The notes: generated by a model not told the origin, from the letters alone. Shown: positions 38,901 through 44,460, counted from the first letter of the stretch. The stretch: DNA of 64,000 nucleotides from JAVJSD01 sp040219575 (GCA_040219575.1 JAVJSD010000042.1:1-64000), one strand, 5' to 3'. Program-made: numbers and translations.

Positions 38901-39767
38901 CCCAGCCCGTTCCAGAACAACGAGCCGGGGCGCGCTCACACGGACGTCAACAACGACGGATTCGTCAACTTCGCCGACATCCTGGTGTTGATCAGCGACC
39001 TGCGGACGTACGGCTTCCACGGCGTGCCGGGACCGTTGCCCGGCCCGCAGAGTCCGCCGCCGTATTTGGATCCCAACGGCGACAACATGGTCAACTTCCT
39101 GGACGTGCTGGAAGTGCTCAGCTACATCCGCAACGGCGGCTCGCCGGAAGGGGAAGCGGCTTCGCAGGCCGAGGGCGAATCGTCGAGCATGCTGATGAGC
39201 ACGACGACCGACGTCACGGCTGCGACGGAGGTCCAGCCGATTGAACCGTCGGCGACCGCGCCGCCTGTGACGACCCCCACGACCTTCACCGCGCCGACCA
39301 CGATCGAGACTGCGTCGTCCGCGACAACGCCTTCGCCGACCCCCTACGTCTCGGCGACGCCGGTCACGACGCCGACGCGGACGACGGTCAGCCGCGCCGC
39401 GACGACGTCGAGTGATTCGACCCTCAGAAGTTCGAGCAACGTGCTGAGGTCGTCGGCGCCGACAGCCTTCGACCTGCAGTCGCTGTTCGCCGCGAATTCG
39501 TTCGACGCATCGGCGGGATTCGATTCGCTCGGCGACGACACGTCCGGCGATGCCGAGGCCAACTACGTCCTACCGGACGTCGGTGTACGTCTCGACGACG
39601 AGGACGACCTGCTCGACGACAGCGATCTCTGGGACGACGAATTTGAGTCGGCTCTCGATGAAATCGCCGACGAAGTGAACGACGGCTGGAATTCCGAGGA
39701 AGCGGTCGATTCGATCTTCGGCGACCTCGAAACGGAATTCGTCGGCCGTGGCGATGGAGAAGAATAA
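20934..39767 (+). CDS. Giant modular secreted protein with metzincin, repeats and dockerin
   Basis: A single uninterrupted 6277-residue frame. The N-terminus is Arg-rich (RRRRQRRRN) and ends in VENLEERALLAG, the planctomycete extracellular signature. A zinc metzincin site HEIGHLLGLGH (His501, His505, His511) with a following Met-turn (TIMG) marks a matrixin-like domain. Pre-peptidase-like domains follow (near 550-660, 1765-1920, 4575-4695). Two choice-of-anchor-L-like domains carry FGSDEYSEFVNS (about 1500-1710) and ASEEYNEFVNS (about 4955-5195). About eight 100-residue repeats run from 2620 to 3543. A GEVED-like domain (5832-5990) and a dockerin-like pair of Ca loops (DVNNDGFVN, DPNGDNMVN; 6003-6070) precede a Thr-rich stretch and an acidic tail. 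It is probably a cell-surface or matrix adhesin with protease activity. The partner of the dockerin is unknown. Confidence 0.93.
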   Translation: MIRRLRPSTSSLDLETLFGKKPSKAEQKRRRRQRRRNLQVENLEERALLAGFELLSIQPNAQEILNQGDVRNIGFNELTFRFTEGTDVDIDSLPGGLTFQRTGFDGIFGNGNDVVITPNFYGFGESTSEVIVRFAETLPDDLYQIQFFGAGPTPLMDTSGATFDAVSITPAIDNLTRNFELNLGAQVIAVVPQPIVRDTNGVLTQAKNQIIVYFNDDDLLDGITSAENPAFYQLILTRDTVRNTDNLVYNPTSVAYDPATDRAVLTFATDLDLLTDPLAGGSDRTYRLRIGTDEVFPGAPNPPTQVDGSAFDNLDQAGSSFTAAFTVGALGAQSVLLDSSIDARLFPLEYPGANDEPGHREVPIESHLLGSADNTPGVETFEYNFAPTIVDPDDSTNVLQNLINEEQKQRAREIFEIYSHYLGVQFIETATRGFTIATGDMRYVDPTIPTGPGDGTLGVAGPVGMAGTQFVAVMDGAEAWDDGFGFANAAGKESWFTTAMHEIGHLLGLGHSYELPPGTIMGEEGILAFTNQTEPVFPGDADIVHGQHLHRTESNDIDMYQFTIGQTGLFSAETFAERLANSSLLDTNLILFDAAGNVITRNNDYFSEDSYLEFELGPGTYYIGVSSTGNEEYDPDVADSGFGGTSQGVYQLRLNFRPDVNNSIVDLGGTLNPGDPEAVPTALDGDADGVPGGVYNFWFRTQNDAHTFFVDKAFTGTSTGAINAPFKNISNALAAASTQTAIDGQGVIVRIVGNTQGLSYQIGRNGATTLVDGAALEVPKNVTVMVDAGAIFKMLESRVGVGSSSANVDRSKGAFQVLGTPDSSVFFTSFNDDSIGGATNPLEDPDPGDWGGLRFRNDFDNTANRFSYEDQGIFLNYVNHADLRYGGGDVPIGSVRPIVAPISMVEARPTVTFNTITLSADAAMGADPNSFKESNFHTPRDQQAGLFTADYSRVGPDIHGNWIVGNSINGLYVRIATPAGNLVRTLTVSGHFDDTDIVHVINENLVISGTPGGPIFDEVVPPVTLVVLTASPGGGLTAGTYNYRITFVDALGNETPASAPTGGRTVNTGDRITLTNLPTASGQFVARRIYRSDSAGGGVYRLVAQIQANGTTFVDNGGPLGGELEDPPFSNLRARQDASLVIDPGTIVKLGNSRIEVGIGANLIAEGLLGREVVFTSLQDDSYGAGGTSDTRSDGVLSTPAPADWGGIHARQASSLSVDHGVFAYGGGITSIGGTAAGFNVIEVHQATARITHSTFYENASGLGGQAGPGRVGRGFNDAAVIFVRGAQPVIADNLIRDNAGAAISINVNALNSEFVRDLGRQTGAVDTIDGSFDNQGALVDGNVLGNNDINGMRVRAQTLTTESVWDDTDIVHVVDGMIYVPDFHTYGGLRLESRSNESLVVKFTDASAGLTATGRPLDIDDRIGGGLQVVGQPGRPVVLTSILDDTVGAGFDPQGNPQLDTNNDGLPGDDDDGFLQLPSPGIPFTVTPSLLGQDLLDAMLLRPLAPGVTITGANLISAGNAAGVYNGGDSVPLQIPLSGAILTSGDALLPTSNTTSGFTGIAGTPPDADLDALIAPTGFTTTEATSLTLTIDVAPGSGIQSGSFLFQFGSDEYSEFVNSLFNDVLGGFVNGGAATNFLRDSVGNLISINSALFDIDNESTPTLNIEYDGMTIGLLAEFPLVEGANTVKIAIGDVSDTILDSGILMTDLQFSTRNVGTGGVTGAAPASPGDWAGVIIDQFAGDRNVDVAVESELLTVDAPGTNSTPDEAQFIGAIAPAEYEGDENLRLGFDVHGYLNGENDVDVYSFDADVGTEVWFDIDHTSSSLDTIIEVLDGDGNVVATSNDSELLDHTIQLAGTDVNGLGKSDFYRIDTVTLNPRDAGMRVVLPGAVGDTDTFYVRVKSDGNTEGGYKLQLRLRETQEVPGSGVRYADVRFAATGIQVLGHPLHSPLLGEAADVEGNGGANDFINNAQALGNIINSDRGAVNIAGAFSNWQDVDFYEFNVQYDSTQGTSASPLSTIFDVDYASGAAGPDTTLAIYDSLGRLIFVATDSNVADDLAGPFEGADIDDLLRGSVNNGDPLLGAVNLPAGQYFLAISNSTSRIQQLEQFLNFDPINELLRLAPIGSTNRVVEDTISDNPALQVFLTDEGVVPFNLGDVTLFVSQDLTGAHNTRLLTVDPFTGRLETVVVNSFNRNVGDIEIRNDGTLVSFTHGTPDPANPDFDDLRTGHYITIDTGDGTIGLINDDGITTWFRTGTAPNFTPARADVGILFDAMAFLEQSGITSELYAVGRRRDAALSPTGVSSLQNILYVFDPATGLATSLPAQDRGTTNQPPLYDGAGTQIRERGVIITNGSQVTVPEVTSQNPNSSPQNFNDPFDTLSTILDGLQFTFTNTAGTSIIYELDLGPTAIIGVDPSLSAEDGFGQRYLLDGDFFYLEGDILQYDLGWVVDVERFLPFLNAPASEVADGDTLIITGLGQVALEFDTAASPGTIDPTRPVPTILIPFTPGVSTKQDIVNLIINTVNGLTGFGVTASQLPGTGRITFSNANNVVVAPQSQGGLFLASAGGAAPIISAPSGNFSVADGQGFTLNDGATGVDANFEFDTNGIVTDGVEQQLVLVDGGALDEQQTLRIIGGANPNTFQIRLSLAGISQPITTGNLAFNATAAAVQTAIDNAILSSGLVPNYMAGDLAVSGGTVNTAPGLTFDYTISLGAANHGDITVVNAGGAQVPVFNTVQHGRAGIVPEVQDFVITGGSGTLNEVQTVAINGGVSTGNEHQTLQIAPGVGTANEVQTFSIGNGASQANERQTLQITGGDTANTGLDDNEQQFFSIGGSPTGGTVNLIFNFADGSTRTVAGLPFNANDAFVQGAINAQMTGFVPGYAANDLRVTGDQLNTTGLTFDFEGSLGNQNHPQLTFTQAVTGSPIFNPGTLGNGSGDSFTLTLDLAGGLVVTTPAIPFSATAAMVQDFVDRAILASALVPGYAAGDLSVSGVDVANQLTFDYLGSLQGQDHGLLSVDTTGFVFGTPTVNIPPAAIEGAGDTFTLTLNLFGGQAVTTSSLPFNATRVQVQTAIDAALAGAVQGYTAGDVAVTGTNVPNSLTLTFGGSLAGQNHAPLTLNPTFVGTPIPSIVQGAQGAGDTFTLTLNLFGGSAITTLPIAFNAAASQVQTRIDAAILASGLVPGYAAGQLLVGGTNILTGLTFDYTGVLGGQNHNPITVDVTGYATAPAVTNPPTQTDGGGDTFTLTVNLAGGASVTTLPLAFNATGVQVQQAVNTAIVNSGLVPGYTANDVLVTGTTIQGPGPGPGLTFTFQGSLANQDQPAITLDTTGFAIAPGVSILETNGAGDTFTLTLNLFGGAMITTAPIPYNASSGQVQAALEDAIILSGLVPGYAPGDIQVTGTNVPTTLTVIYGGSLAGVDHALLTIDTAGFAIAPTLSQVSPGQDGTSNTIDLTFHLFDTTSITVSGIAADALWTDVQTAIDDALVAANLTGLVPGYMPGDVVVGRGRIHTGVTLDYGGVSLSNQNHGEATVTTNFQVGTPGVGPFVTTILNATTAIRSGVGFENEAVFASTILSAINRTANANRDFSVYGRYEAGSATVSGSFILGGTSPVTFTATGGLAAMSQRPLVINTPIPHQIVIDETANAATIAAITAAEINLLSALTPNPPITVVGSSDGARLGMRDGFSVDFSGISHFNEEQTVQVVGATGGTFDLTFSITTGGLPRTITVANIPYDATTLEVQDLVDEAFREVRNPVTGALTSGLSSYLRGDLRVGGDLNSGLTFFFDGTSVAGRNQANIVVNNLTDGALQPLMTGVQGGAELIVHERASGTGGPAGLSREGENDPTAPFALRPDVIFPIDVDWTAAQLAAGIANGIILQPPPAPQIPVFGLLQLLPSISPQAIGNTISFSDGAFAVSPVTTAPALPPNNVLYTHPFTGVSAGSGGIVTGLAIQPNGERMFAVDDQGGFYEVENYRGAGTAFSTFLGTITDPVSGAPINFQGLTVGPQSVENGAYSDLLFGISDTGVLYAFDTAGVLQPLFLNGSLRAQINVPAGGPINGLDFSTLDTNLWHATPAMPTVRGATEMDVRLGLAAFVGQTIVVNEQQGNAGHGGGSSFHFGQGNVGGSPRSYDFPGGAHGVLESETFSLKGYSAADQPVLYFNYFLERGVTTFGDSIRVYASTTNVNHASGGAWVEIASDTGGGGQELFDYNTNILDIDQFWRQARIPLDQFAGEEEIRLRFDFSTAGDINLGDDSFDEILTTGTELRAPAGADLRDAEVFTISELVNGFNPIDFEIDLGYTLIAPGGVDIDDGDQFTIDGVTFEFDDGTGPPVAGGVIPLLYNDNFSARQIAQTIVSGINISSLNGVVIPHLFDNRINLQGAANVPLPISLPANFVEGAPGLATGFTLVAPDGASLADGSLFSINGTFFEFDDGSGPPAFGIAVPYNVNSTAEDVAQSIVSAILGSGLAGTVTPQLVGDRINLAGATSVLASPALPLTFIEGGLGASSDFTIALNAGMTSDEVAAVIADAVEFAFSFLGPPTSPPAVPIGEGLTVNTTNDVIANAFDTGLVGAAIGTYRFTGTIGDNPFTPPLLEADADVDLVRLDLNAGITIDVGAVALSGGLNPYIRVFDNAGNELAADDDGGPGPGFDSLLSFTTQFAGTYYIGVSSAPNTSYLADVQGSGDGESTGDYELSIGFGQRVYTASKLYNDVIQLIGHLAVDPGPLIFRDVLPGDGPTRPFNTDAFNNAQRGQDNVAEGFYIDDIIIGFAERGEAVSGALVNSNTYLHPSAPPVGEITSGNYTVEIRRGPDSAITQSSDTNDRYVQNVTFLAPPGHELVDGGTFRVGDGIHEVLFEFNDVTLGPGHTDFGITDGRIEIPFRPSDPDYVIAARIRDAINSTAVQNVIDVTAALGDGEVVTPAAPATPSTSNRVNLFGIAVTDVRTLEIVEAVSPLNADLLVETLIGASPEITYVPGSSLLFSVGDAAGIFTGGKSVIGIADGIILTSGDIFTAEGPNGSDATSVTASNESDIAAAALGAFPLATLDNEFGVVTADTTSLEFQFNLSVAGDISFDFVFASEEYNEFVNSTFNDAFAFFVDGVNIAFVPTTTTPVSVNNVNGGNPFGVLASNPGYYNNNDPSDGGQFLSQIGYDGFTSVIRAEAVGLAAGTHTIRLTISDVADTALDSAVFLSANSFQFNAALEGKPTGIPGLRFDEKGDQNRFRDQGQVIISSTSVTDSEGVGIALDAGQRSRPDLVPLAGALPHQGSVINPAIQNLERWAPGVVVVNSIIARNGAGGIRISGDPNITGDMLAAVSFARLINNTIYGLDNGDVGIDISVNSSPTLLNNIVANFTTGIQVDATSQSTIVQGTAYHRNGTNASGIAGGGGLGDFFLTLDPNEPLFVNADGGNFIPDAGSRVIDSSVAKVDERDERLGQLSLMGLGVSPLLAPELDASGQVRTDDPDANPPSGSGFDPFKDRGAIDRADFIGPTAVLRVPADNDPSVDLDPVENQVNVGFSIPVPYFAIQLVDGVDPNNPLDGSGIEDASVVTSRVKVFRLNENGQQLLIDGSDYKFTYDATNNVIRLTSTAGLWAPGAYVVLLDNSLDQKTINAPNGSLIVNGETIVVTDLQSNIATLEFVSGLSLTVPPALVFPTETFTISDGVTTHTFEFTNTGFFTPGNIPVDITVAPTQDIIAAAIVNAINTTTLAGLTPVTLGGGVVHLGGGPSHSVTTTSGLIISGNTSPFTPGAIPIPYIPSSLFSAQQSAAAIAAALQSSGLVNVPVTVNGSQVLLLNVASIVSNGRDGNLLAISDRTGNELLPNKSDDTTSFSIVLGIPDSDLGDAPDPYPTQISEGGAYHAVAGVDPLRLGALIDIEPNGAAPPDTDNTIGLVDEDGVTTAGLFSTGTATFTFQSSGPGKVDGWIDYNQNGVWETSEQVFISRDVVAGANPFQIVVPAVAPDGYWARFRLSTDGGLAPTGGAADGEVEDYLLQIGPPSPFQNNEPGRAHTDVNNDGFVNFADILVLISDLRTYGFHGVPGPLPGPQSPPPYLDPNGDNMVNFLDVLEVLSYIRNGGSPEGEAASQAEGESSSMLMSTTTDVTAATEVQPIEPSATAPPVTTPTTFTAPTTIETASSATTPSPTPYVSATPVTTPTRTTVSRAATTSSDSTLRSSSNVLRSSAPTAFDLQSLFAANSFDASAGFDSLGDDTSGDAEANYVLPDVGVRLDDEDDLLDDSDLWDDEFESALDEIADEVNDGWNSEEAVDSIFGDLETEFVGRGDGEE
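28792..31560 (+). repeat. About eight ~100-residue tandem repeats inside the giant gene
   Basis: Each repeat reads approximately GDTFTLTLNLFGG, then FNATxxQVQTAID, then SGLVPGYAAGDLxVxGT, LTFDYxGSLxGQNH and a TTGF-type end. The V-P-G-Y block occurs near 28980, 29570, 29870, 30475, 30780, 31095 and 31410, with a variant QGY at 30175. A more diverged copy lies at 32020-32340. Between the first two repeats is a run of short units NExQTxxIxGG (29200-29420). The DNA copies have diverged at third positions, so the array is not very recent. Confidence 0.85.
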
Positions 39768-40135
39768 CGGCCAGGCCATGGCGGCCGGCCACGGAGACAA
39801 CGACCGGCCACGGAGACTACGACCGGCGAGGTCCGACCAGGGCCGATGACGACGATCGTATCGGTTGTGTCGTCGGGACTCCGCCGACGAGGTTTGACGG
39901 ACGGTAACATCGTGTCTACTGTGGAGTTGGGTTCGATGGGCGTGAAAACGCCCGGCTGCCCCCCGCGAGCGAAATCAGCCGCCGCGGCTCGTCGAATAGT
40001 GGTGTCGCCGCGGCGAACGGAAGGTTCGACGCCCGACACTTTGGGAGGCGTGCAGGGACTGCGCGTCGCAATTCTCGCTGGTGGACCGCAAGCTGCGGCG
40101 CCTCCTCCGACCGCCCTTGATTTCGCGTGCCTTTG
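39768..40135. other. Intergenic region between the two dockerin-protein genes
   Basis: No convincing gene is present in these 368 bases. Near the 5' end a short direct repeat (ccggccacggagac followed by aacga or tacga) occurs twice between 39787 and 39826. A frame from 39846 to 40136 is open but has no protein-like pattern. Confidence 0.5.
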
Positions 40136-43100
40136 ATGAAGCGTCGCCGCAAAACCCGCAGGCCCCTGCTCGAGCGGTTGGAAGACCGGATCGTGCTGAC
40201 GCTTCCGTTCGGCGCGCTGCCCACCGACACCGCCGAGTACCTGCTGGGCGACGTGTTGGTGAACGTGGTGCTGATGGAGTCGCAAGGCCCGGCCAGCAGT
40301 GAAGACTGGACGCCCACGCTGATCCAGGCCGCCAAGGACAAGGTCGAGCTGGGGATGAACTGGTGGGTCGACACGCTCCGCAACTACGAACAGCAACTGA
40401 ACATTCCCGTTGGAACGCATCCGCTCGATTTCGAATTCAACTACCTGTTCGCCGACAATCCGGTGGCGACGCTGCACGAGCCGATCGCCGAGGTTTCACA
40501 GAACTTCGAACTCTGGATCGAGGACTTCTTCGCGGCGGCGGGCGTCGGCGGCGCGGGCGACTTCCACGACAAGATTCGCGAGTTCAACAACGACCAGCGC
40601 GTCGCCTTCGGCAGCGACTGGTCTTTCACGATTTTCGTCGTCAACGATGAAGTCGACTTGGACAACAAGTTCGCATTCGACGACGGGCAGGGGAATTCGA
40701 CGTTCTTCACGCAAGCTTTCGCCTACGCGGGCGGCGAGTTCTTCATCTCGCCCGCGGGACGCCCGGTGAGCACCTTCTCCCACGAGATGGGGCACATCTT
40801 CTGGGCCAAGGACGAGTACGCCGGCGGCGCTTCTTACACCGAGCATCGCGGCTACTACAACACGCAGAACCTCAACGCCGCCGACAACCCCGCGGCCCAG
40901 CAGGCCAGCATTATGGCTGCTGCCCCATTTCTGACCGAAGCCTTCGATAACCACACCAGCGCCACGTCCACGTTGGAGATGATCGGCTGGCGCGACGCGG
41001 ATCAAGACGGCTTTTTCGACGTGCTCGTGCCGCACTCGCTCGAAGGAAGCGGCTACTACGACACCGTCTCCGGCAATTATCGCTTTGTGGGTTCGTCGTC
41101 GGTCGACACGCTGCAAAACCAGAACAGCAGCGGCAATCAGAACGACATCACGATCAACGAAATCCGCGAGGTGCAGTACCGCTTCGACGGCGGCCCATGG
41201 CAGACGATCGACGTCGCCGACGCCCATCACGTCGATCTCGACCTCACGATCGCGGCGCCGCCGGGCTTTCAAACGATCGAGATCCGCACGTTCGACAGCA
41301 ACACGGGCGTCGCCTCGCCATTGTTCCAGGGCCTGGCAAGCGGCCCGACGTCGACCGCCACGCCCGGCATCAGCGGCTTTGTGCGCTTCGACGCCAACAA
41401 CAACGGCCAAGCCGACCCGGGCGAACTGGGTCTGGCCGGCTGGACTGTGGAGATCGTCAACCCCGGTCCCTTGTTAGGCAATTTCGTTGAACCGGATGAC
41501 TCCATCGCCGGCATCCCAATCTTCCACTCGCAGGGGTTGGTGTCGGTCTCGTCCACGGACCGAAACCCGGGAGTTTCACCGCACTACGACCATGTGTGGG
41601 TTTACGCCGGCGGCGGCAACCCGGCCTCAACCGGAAACAGCGTGTTTCGGTACGTGGTAGGCCAGCAAGGCGGCCAGACTCTCTTGAGTGAATCCTGGAG
41701 CGAGGAGGTCGAATTGCGATTCGACTTCCAGTCGCCCACTTCGTACATCCAGATCGACGCCATCGGCAACGGCGGCGGCGACTACGCGCGTGTCGAGATC
41801 TACAACGCAAGCGGTCAACTGATCGGCCGGTACACAACCGACTTGCTGCAGGCAGGTGAAATCGAAACTATCACGCTGGGCCGGGCCGAGGGCGACATCG
41901 CATCCGCCGTCGCCTATGGCTATGCCGGCACCGGCGTGCAGTTCGACAACATGCGTTTCGGCGCGCCCACCTCGGTGGTGACCGACGAAACCGGGACCTT
42001 TACGCTGCCCTACTTGCCCAGCGGCTCCTATACGCTGCAAGTCACGCCGCCCGCGGGCGGCAGCGTCACCGGTGGACCGGGCGCGTTGTCCTATCTCGCC
42101 GGCGTCGCCATGACGGACGTCACGTTCACCGGCGTCGTGTCGGCGGGGCAGAATCCCAACAATCCCTACGACGTCGATGCGAACGAGACCGTCGATTTCG
42201 GCGACATCCTGACGCTGATCAGCGATCTTCGCGACAACGGCGTTCACGCCGTGTCGGAGGGTCCGGGTGCAAGCGAACCGCCTTTCTATGATGTCAACAG
42301 CGACGGCCAGGTCGACTTCAGCGACATCCTGGCGATCATCGCCTATCTGCGCAGCGGCGGTTCCGGCGAATCCGCCCTGGGCGGCGATTCCGGCGGCGAT
42401 TCCGGCGGCGATTCCGGAGGTGTTCCGGGCGACATCGACGGTCTTGACGATCTGGAGGGCTTCATCGAAGGCGGCGCGGATGGAAGTGGAGCGGCGCAGG
42501 GCGGGGGCGAAACGGGCGAACCCGAAGCGGTCGCGCCCCTTTTCACACGCGGCGTTTTCGTTGGAGTTTCGACCGCCGGATCTTCGACGTCCAATACGTC
42601 GAGCGTCGTGAACACGACCAGCAATCCCTTCACGCTCGATACGGCGCTGCGCCGGAAGCCGAAGGACGGGTTCGTCTTCGGGACGGAGCCGCTGATCGAG
42701 TTTGAGTTGCTGTCGGTTTCCACGTTGTCGCAAGCGACCAGCCACGAATCGTCGGTGCGAATCGACGGCCGCGCGCGGCGTAACGCGACGGTCGACCGCG
42801 CGTTCGCGGCGTGCGACGATTTTCTCGAACTCTTGCCGACACTATCTTCTTCCTTGTCCCCGGCGAGCGATTCCGAGACGGCGCGCACTGCCGCAAGCTC
42901 AGCACGACAGGCTCCGTCGGAAACGCCGCCCGCCAACGGTCGGCGAGACGCTGCGAATGCCGCACACCAGGCGAAGCCGAACGAGACGGCCGATTCCGCC
43001 GATCAGGCGGAAGCTCAAGAGGAATCGCGCGATCAAGCCGAGAGCCAGCAAGCGCGCGATGAAGTATTCCAGGAGCTTCAGCGGTCTCGCCAGCGTCCCG

Positions 43101-43204
43101 CCGCCGACGACTCGAACGCTTCCAGCGACGCCCAGGAAAACGCGAAAGCGGATCCAACCGCCGCTTCGAACGTCGAAGAGGCCAACCCCGCCGGCGATCC
43201 GTAG
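40136..43204 (+). CDS. Secreted dockerin protein with HEMGH metallopeptidase motif
   Basis: A 1022-residue protein. The N-terminus (KRRRKTRRPLLERLEDRIVLT) is the same planctomycete extracellular signature type as in the giant protein. A zinc-site HEMGH (His216, His220) followed by IFWAKDEY and a conserved YNTQNL block suggests a metallopeptidase. An SdrD-B-like domain starting GFVRFDANNNGQADPGE is interrupted by a beta-rich insertion and resumes with TDETGTFTLPYLPSGSYTL. A dockerin-like pair of Ca loops follows (DVDANETVD, DVNSDGQVD; about residues 680-740). It ends with a GGDS repeat and an Ala/Glu-rich charged tail. ATG 40136 was preferred to GTG 40127. Its stop codon lies in a perfect inverted repeat. 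Confidence 0.88.
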   Translation: MKRRRKTRRPLLERLEDRIVLTLPFGALPTDTAEYLLGDVLVNVVLMESQGPASSEDWTPTLIQAAKDKVELGMNWWVDTLRNYEQQLNIPVGTHPLDFEFNYLFADNPVATLHEPIAEVSQNFELWIEDFFAAAGVGGAGDFHDKIREFNNDQRVAFGSDWSFTIFVVNDEVDLDNKFAFDDGQGNSTFFTQAFAYAGGEFFISPAGRPVSTFSHEMGHIFWAKDEYAGGASYTEHRGYYNTQNLNAADNPAAQQASIMAAAPFLTEAFDNHTSATSTLEMIGWRDADQDGFFDVLVPHSLEGSGYYDTVSGNYRFVGSSSVDTLQNQNSSGNQNDITINEIREVQYRFDGGPWQTIDVADAHHVDLDLTIAAPPGFQTIEIRTFDSNTGVASPLFQGLASGPTSTATPGISGFVRFDANNNGQADPGELGLAGWTVEIVNPGPLLGNFVEPDDSIAGIPIFHSQGLVSVSSTDRNPGVSPHYDHVWVYAGGGNPASTGNSVFRYVVGQQGGQTLLSESWSEEVELRFDFQSPTSYIQIDAIGNGGGDYARVEIYNASGQLIGRYTTDLLQAGEIETITLGRAEGDIASAVAYGYAGTGVQFDNMRFGAPTSVVTDETGTFTLPYLPSGSYTLQVTPPAGGSVTGGPGALSYLAGVAMTDVTFTGVVSAGQNPNNPYDVDANETVDFGDILTLISDLRDNGVHAVSEGPGASEPPFYDVNSDGQVDFSDILAIIAYLRSGGSGESALGGDSGGDSGGDSGGVPGDIDGLDDLEGFIEGGADGSGAAQGGGETGEPEAVAPLFTRGVFVGVSTAGSSTSNTSSVVNTTSNPFTLDTALRRKPKDGFVFGTEPLIEFELLSVSTLSQATSHESSVRIDGRARRNATVDRAFAACDDFLELLPTLSSSLSPASDSETARTAASSARQAPSETPPANGRRDAANAAHQAKPNETADSADQAEAQEESRDQAESQQARDEVFQELQRSRQRPAADDSNASSDAQENAKADPTAASNVEEANPAGDP

Positions 43205-43265
43205 CGGAAGTCGCCAGACTTCCCAGATACTGTCCCGACTTCGGAAGTCTGGCGACTTCCGCTAC
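43201..43265. terminator. Perfect 23-bp inverted repeat between convergent genes
   Basis: gtagcggaagtcgccagact continuing to 43223 is perfectly reverse-complemented at 43243-43265, with a 19-base loop. It contains the stop codon of the dockerin protein (43202-43204) and ends 17 bases before the stop of apbE on the other strand, so it could terminate transcription from both sides. There is no T-tract. Each arm itself has the small hairpin ggaagtc-gcca-gacttcc and belongs to the dispersed repeat family of this window. Confidence 0.7.
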
Positions 43266-43282
43266 CAGTCGCCAGACCCAGC

Positions 43283-44383
43283 CTACCGCCCGCCGTCCAC
43301 CGCGCCGTCTTCGGATCGCGGAATCGAATGCGGAATCGCTTTGAATCGCTTCGATCGATGCGTCTCGACCGTTCCTTCTGGAGCGCGAACAATCAGAGCC
43401 GCCGCTTCCGCGGTGCGCTCGACCAGCGCGATTCCCTTTTCCGGCCCCAGCACGCTCACACTCGACGCCAGCGCATCGGCCGTCATGCAGTTGGGCGCCA
43501 CGATGGTCACACTGCTGTGATCGCTGAGGCCCAGGCCGGTGCGAGGATCGACGATGTGCGAGTACCGCCGGCCGTCGATCTCGACGTACTGGAACGCGTC
43601 CCCCGAGGTCGCCACCGCCTGATTCGCGAGACGCAGCAAGAGGCTCGGCTTGCCGCCCGCATCGAGCGGCGCCACGCCGACGCTCCAGGCCGACTTGTCC
43701 GGCGGTGGATCGCCGGCGGCGAGATCGCCGCTGCCGTTGACCAGCGCCCGGCGAAGTCCCAGGCCGCGGAGCGTCTCCAGCGCCTCATCGACGGCGTAGC
43801 CCTTGGCGATGCCGCCCAGGTCGAGCAGCATGTCGGACCGCAGCATCTCGGCGGTCTTCTGCTGCGCGTCGAGTCGTAGATGTCGATATCCGACCGAAGC
43901 GAGGGCGTCGTCGAGCCTGTCCCTCGACGGCAACTCGCCGCGCCTCCGGGCCCGTCGCCACAACCGCACCAGGGGGCCGACGGTCACGTCGAAGGCGCCG
44001 TCGGTCTTTTCGCTCCAGGCGTTGGCCTGGTGAAGGACGCGCAGCAGATCGTCGCTGATCGGGATCGGGCGTTTCGTGGGCGAGGCGTCGCTCAACCGGC
44101 TCAATTCGCTCTGCGGATCGTAGTCGCTCATCACCTTGTTGAGTTGCTCGATCCGCTCGAAAGCGGCGCGGAACGCCCGGTTTGCGGCCTCCTGATCGGG
44201 TGCATACAATACAATCGTGAAGTCCACCCCCATGTGGATTTCGGAGGATTGAAATTTCCCGAGCGACGCCCCACGATCACCCGCCTCAGCGTCCTCGGCA
44301 CATGCGACGGCGTCTAGACCGCCCCCCGCCGTCAGCGCCGCGCTGAACAGAATCGCACCAAGCAGGATGACAAACGTCTTCAC
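43283..44383 (-). CDS. apbE: FAD:protein FMN transferase
   Basis: A 366-residue exported ApbE family flavin transferase, which attaches FMN to Thr residues of partner proteins such as Rnf/Nqr subunits. A signal peptide (FVILLGAILFSAALTAGG) is followed by HMGVDFTIVLYAPD, then MSDYDPQSELSRLSD, GAFDVTVGPLVRLW and DLGGIAKGYAVDEAL, all hallmark blocks. The Mg-binding region reads YSHIVDPRTGLGLS and ADALASSVSVLGPEKG. No flavoprotein substrate gene is adjacent. It is convergent with the dockerin protein and divergent from the SUMF1-like gene. Confidence 0.95.
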   Translation of the reverse strand: MKTFVILLGAILFSAALTAGGGLDAVACAEDAEAGDRGASLGKFQSSEIHMGVDFTIVLYAPDQEAANRAFRAAFERIEQLNKVMSDYDPQSELSRLSDASPTKRPIPISDDLLRVLHQANAWSEKTDGAFDVTVGPLVRLWRRARRRGELPSRDRLDDALASVGYRHLRLDAQQKTAEMLRSDMLLDLGGIAKGYAVDEALETLRGLGLRRALVNGSGDLAAGDPPPDKSAWSVGVAPLDAGGKPSLLLRLANQAVATSGDAFQYVEIDGRRYSHIVDPRTGLGLSDHSSVTIVAPNCMTADALASSVSVLGPEKGIALVERTAEAAALIVRAPEGTVETHRSKRFKAIPHSIPRSEDGAVDGGR

Positions 44384-44460
44384 GGGGTTCTCCGCGGTTC
44401 ACTGGCGAAAGGCTTGGGGGCCTCGTGCTGGAATAGAAACACGCTGACAAGGAATCTCCT

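Noticed and set aside
33447..39020. Open minus-strand frame of about 1860 codons opposite the giant gene
   Set aside because: Same reason: antisense shadow with repetitive Arg/Val/Asp-rich sequence and no recognisable domain.
39846..40136. 96-codon frame between the two dockerin genes
   Set aside because: No ribosome-binding site, low-complexity Arg/Ala/Pro content and no domain; it ends inside the next gene's start.
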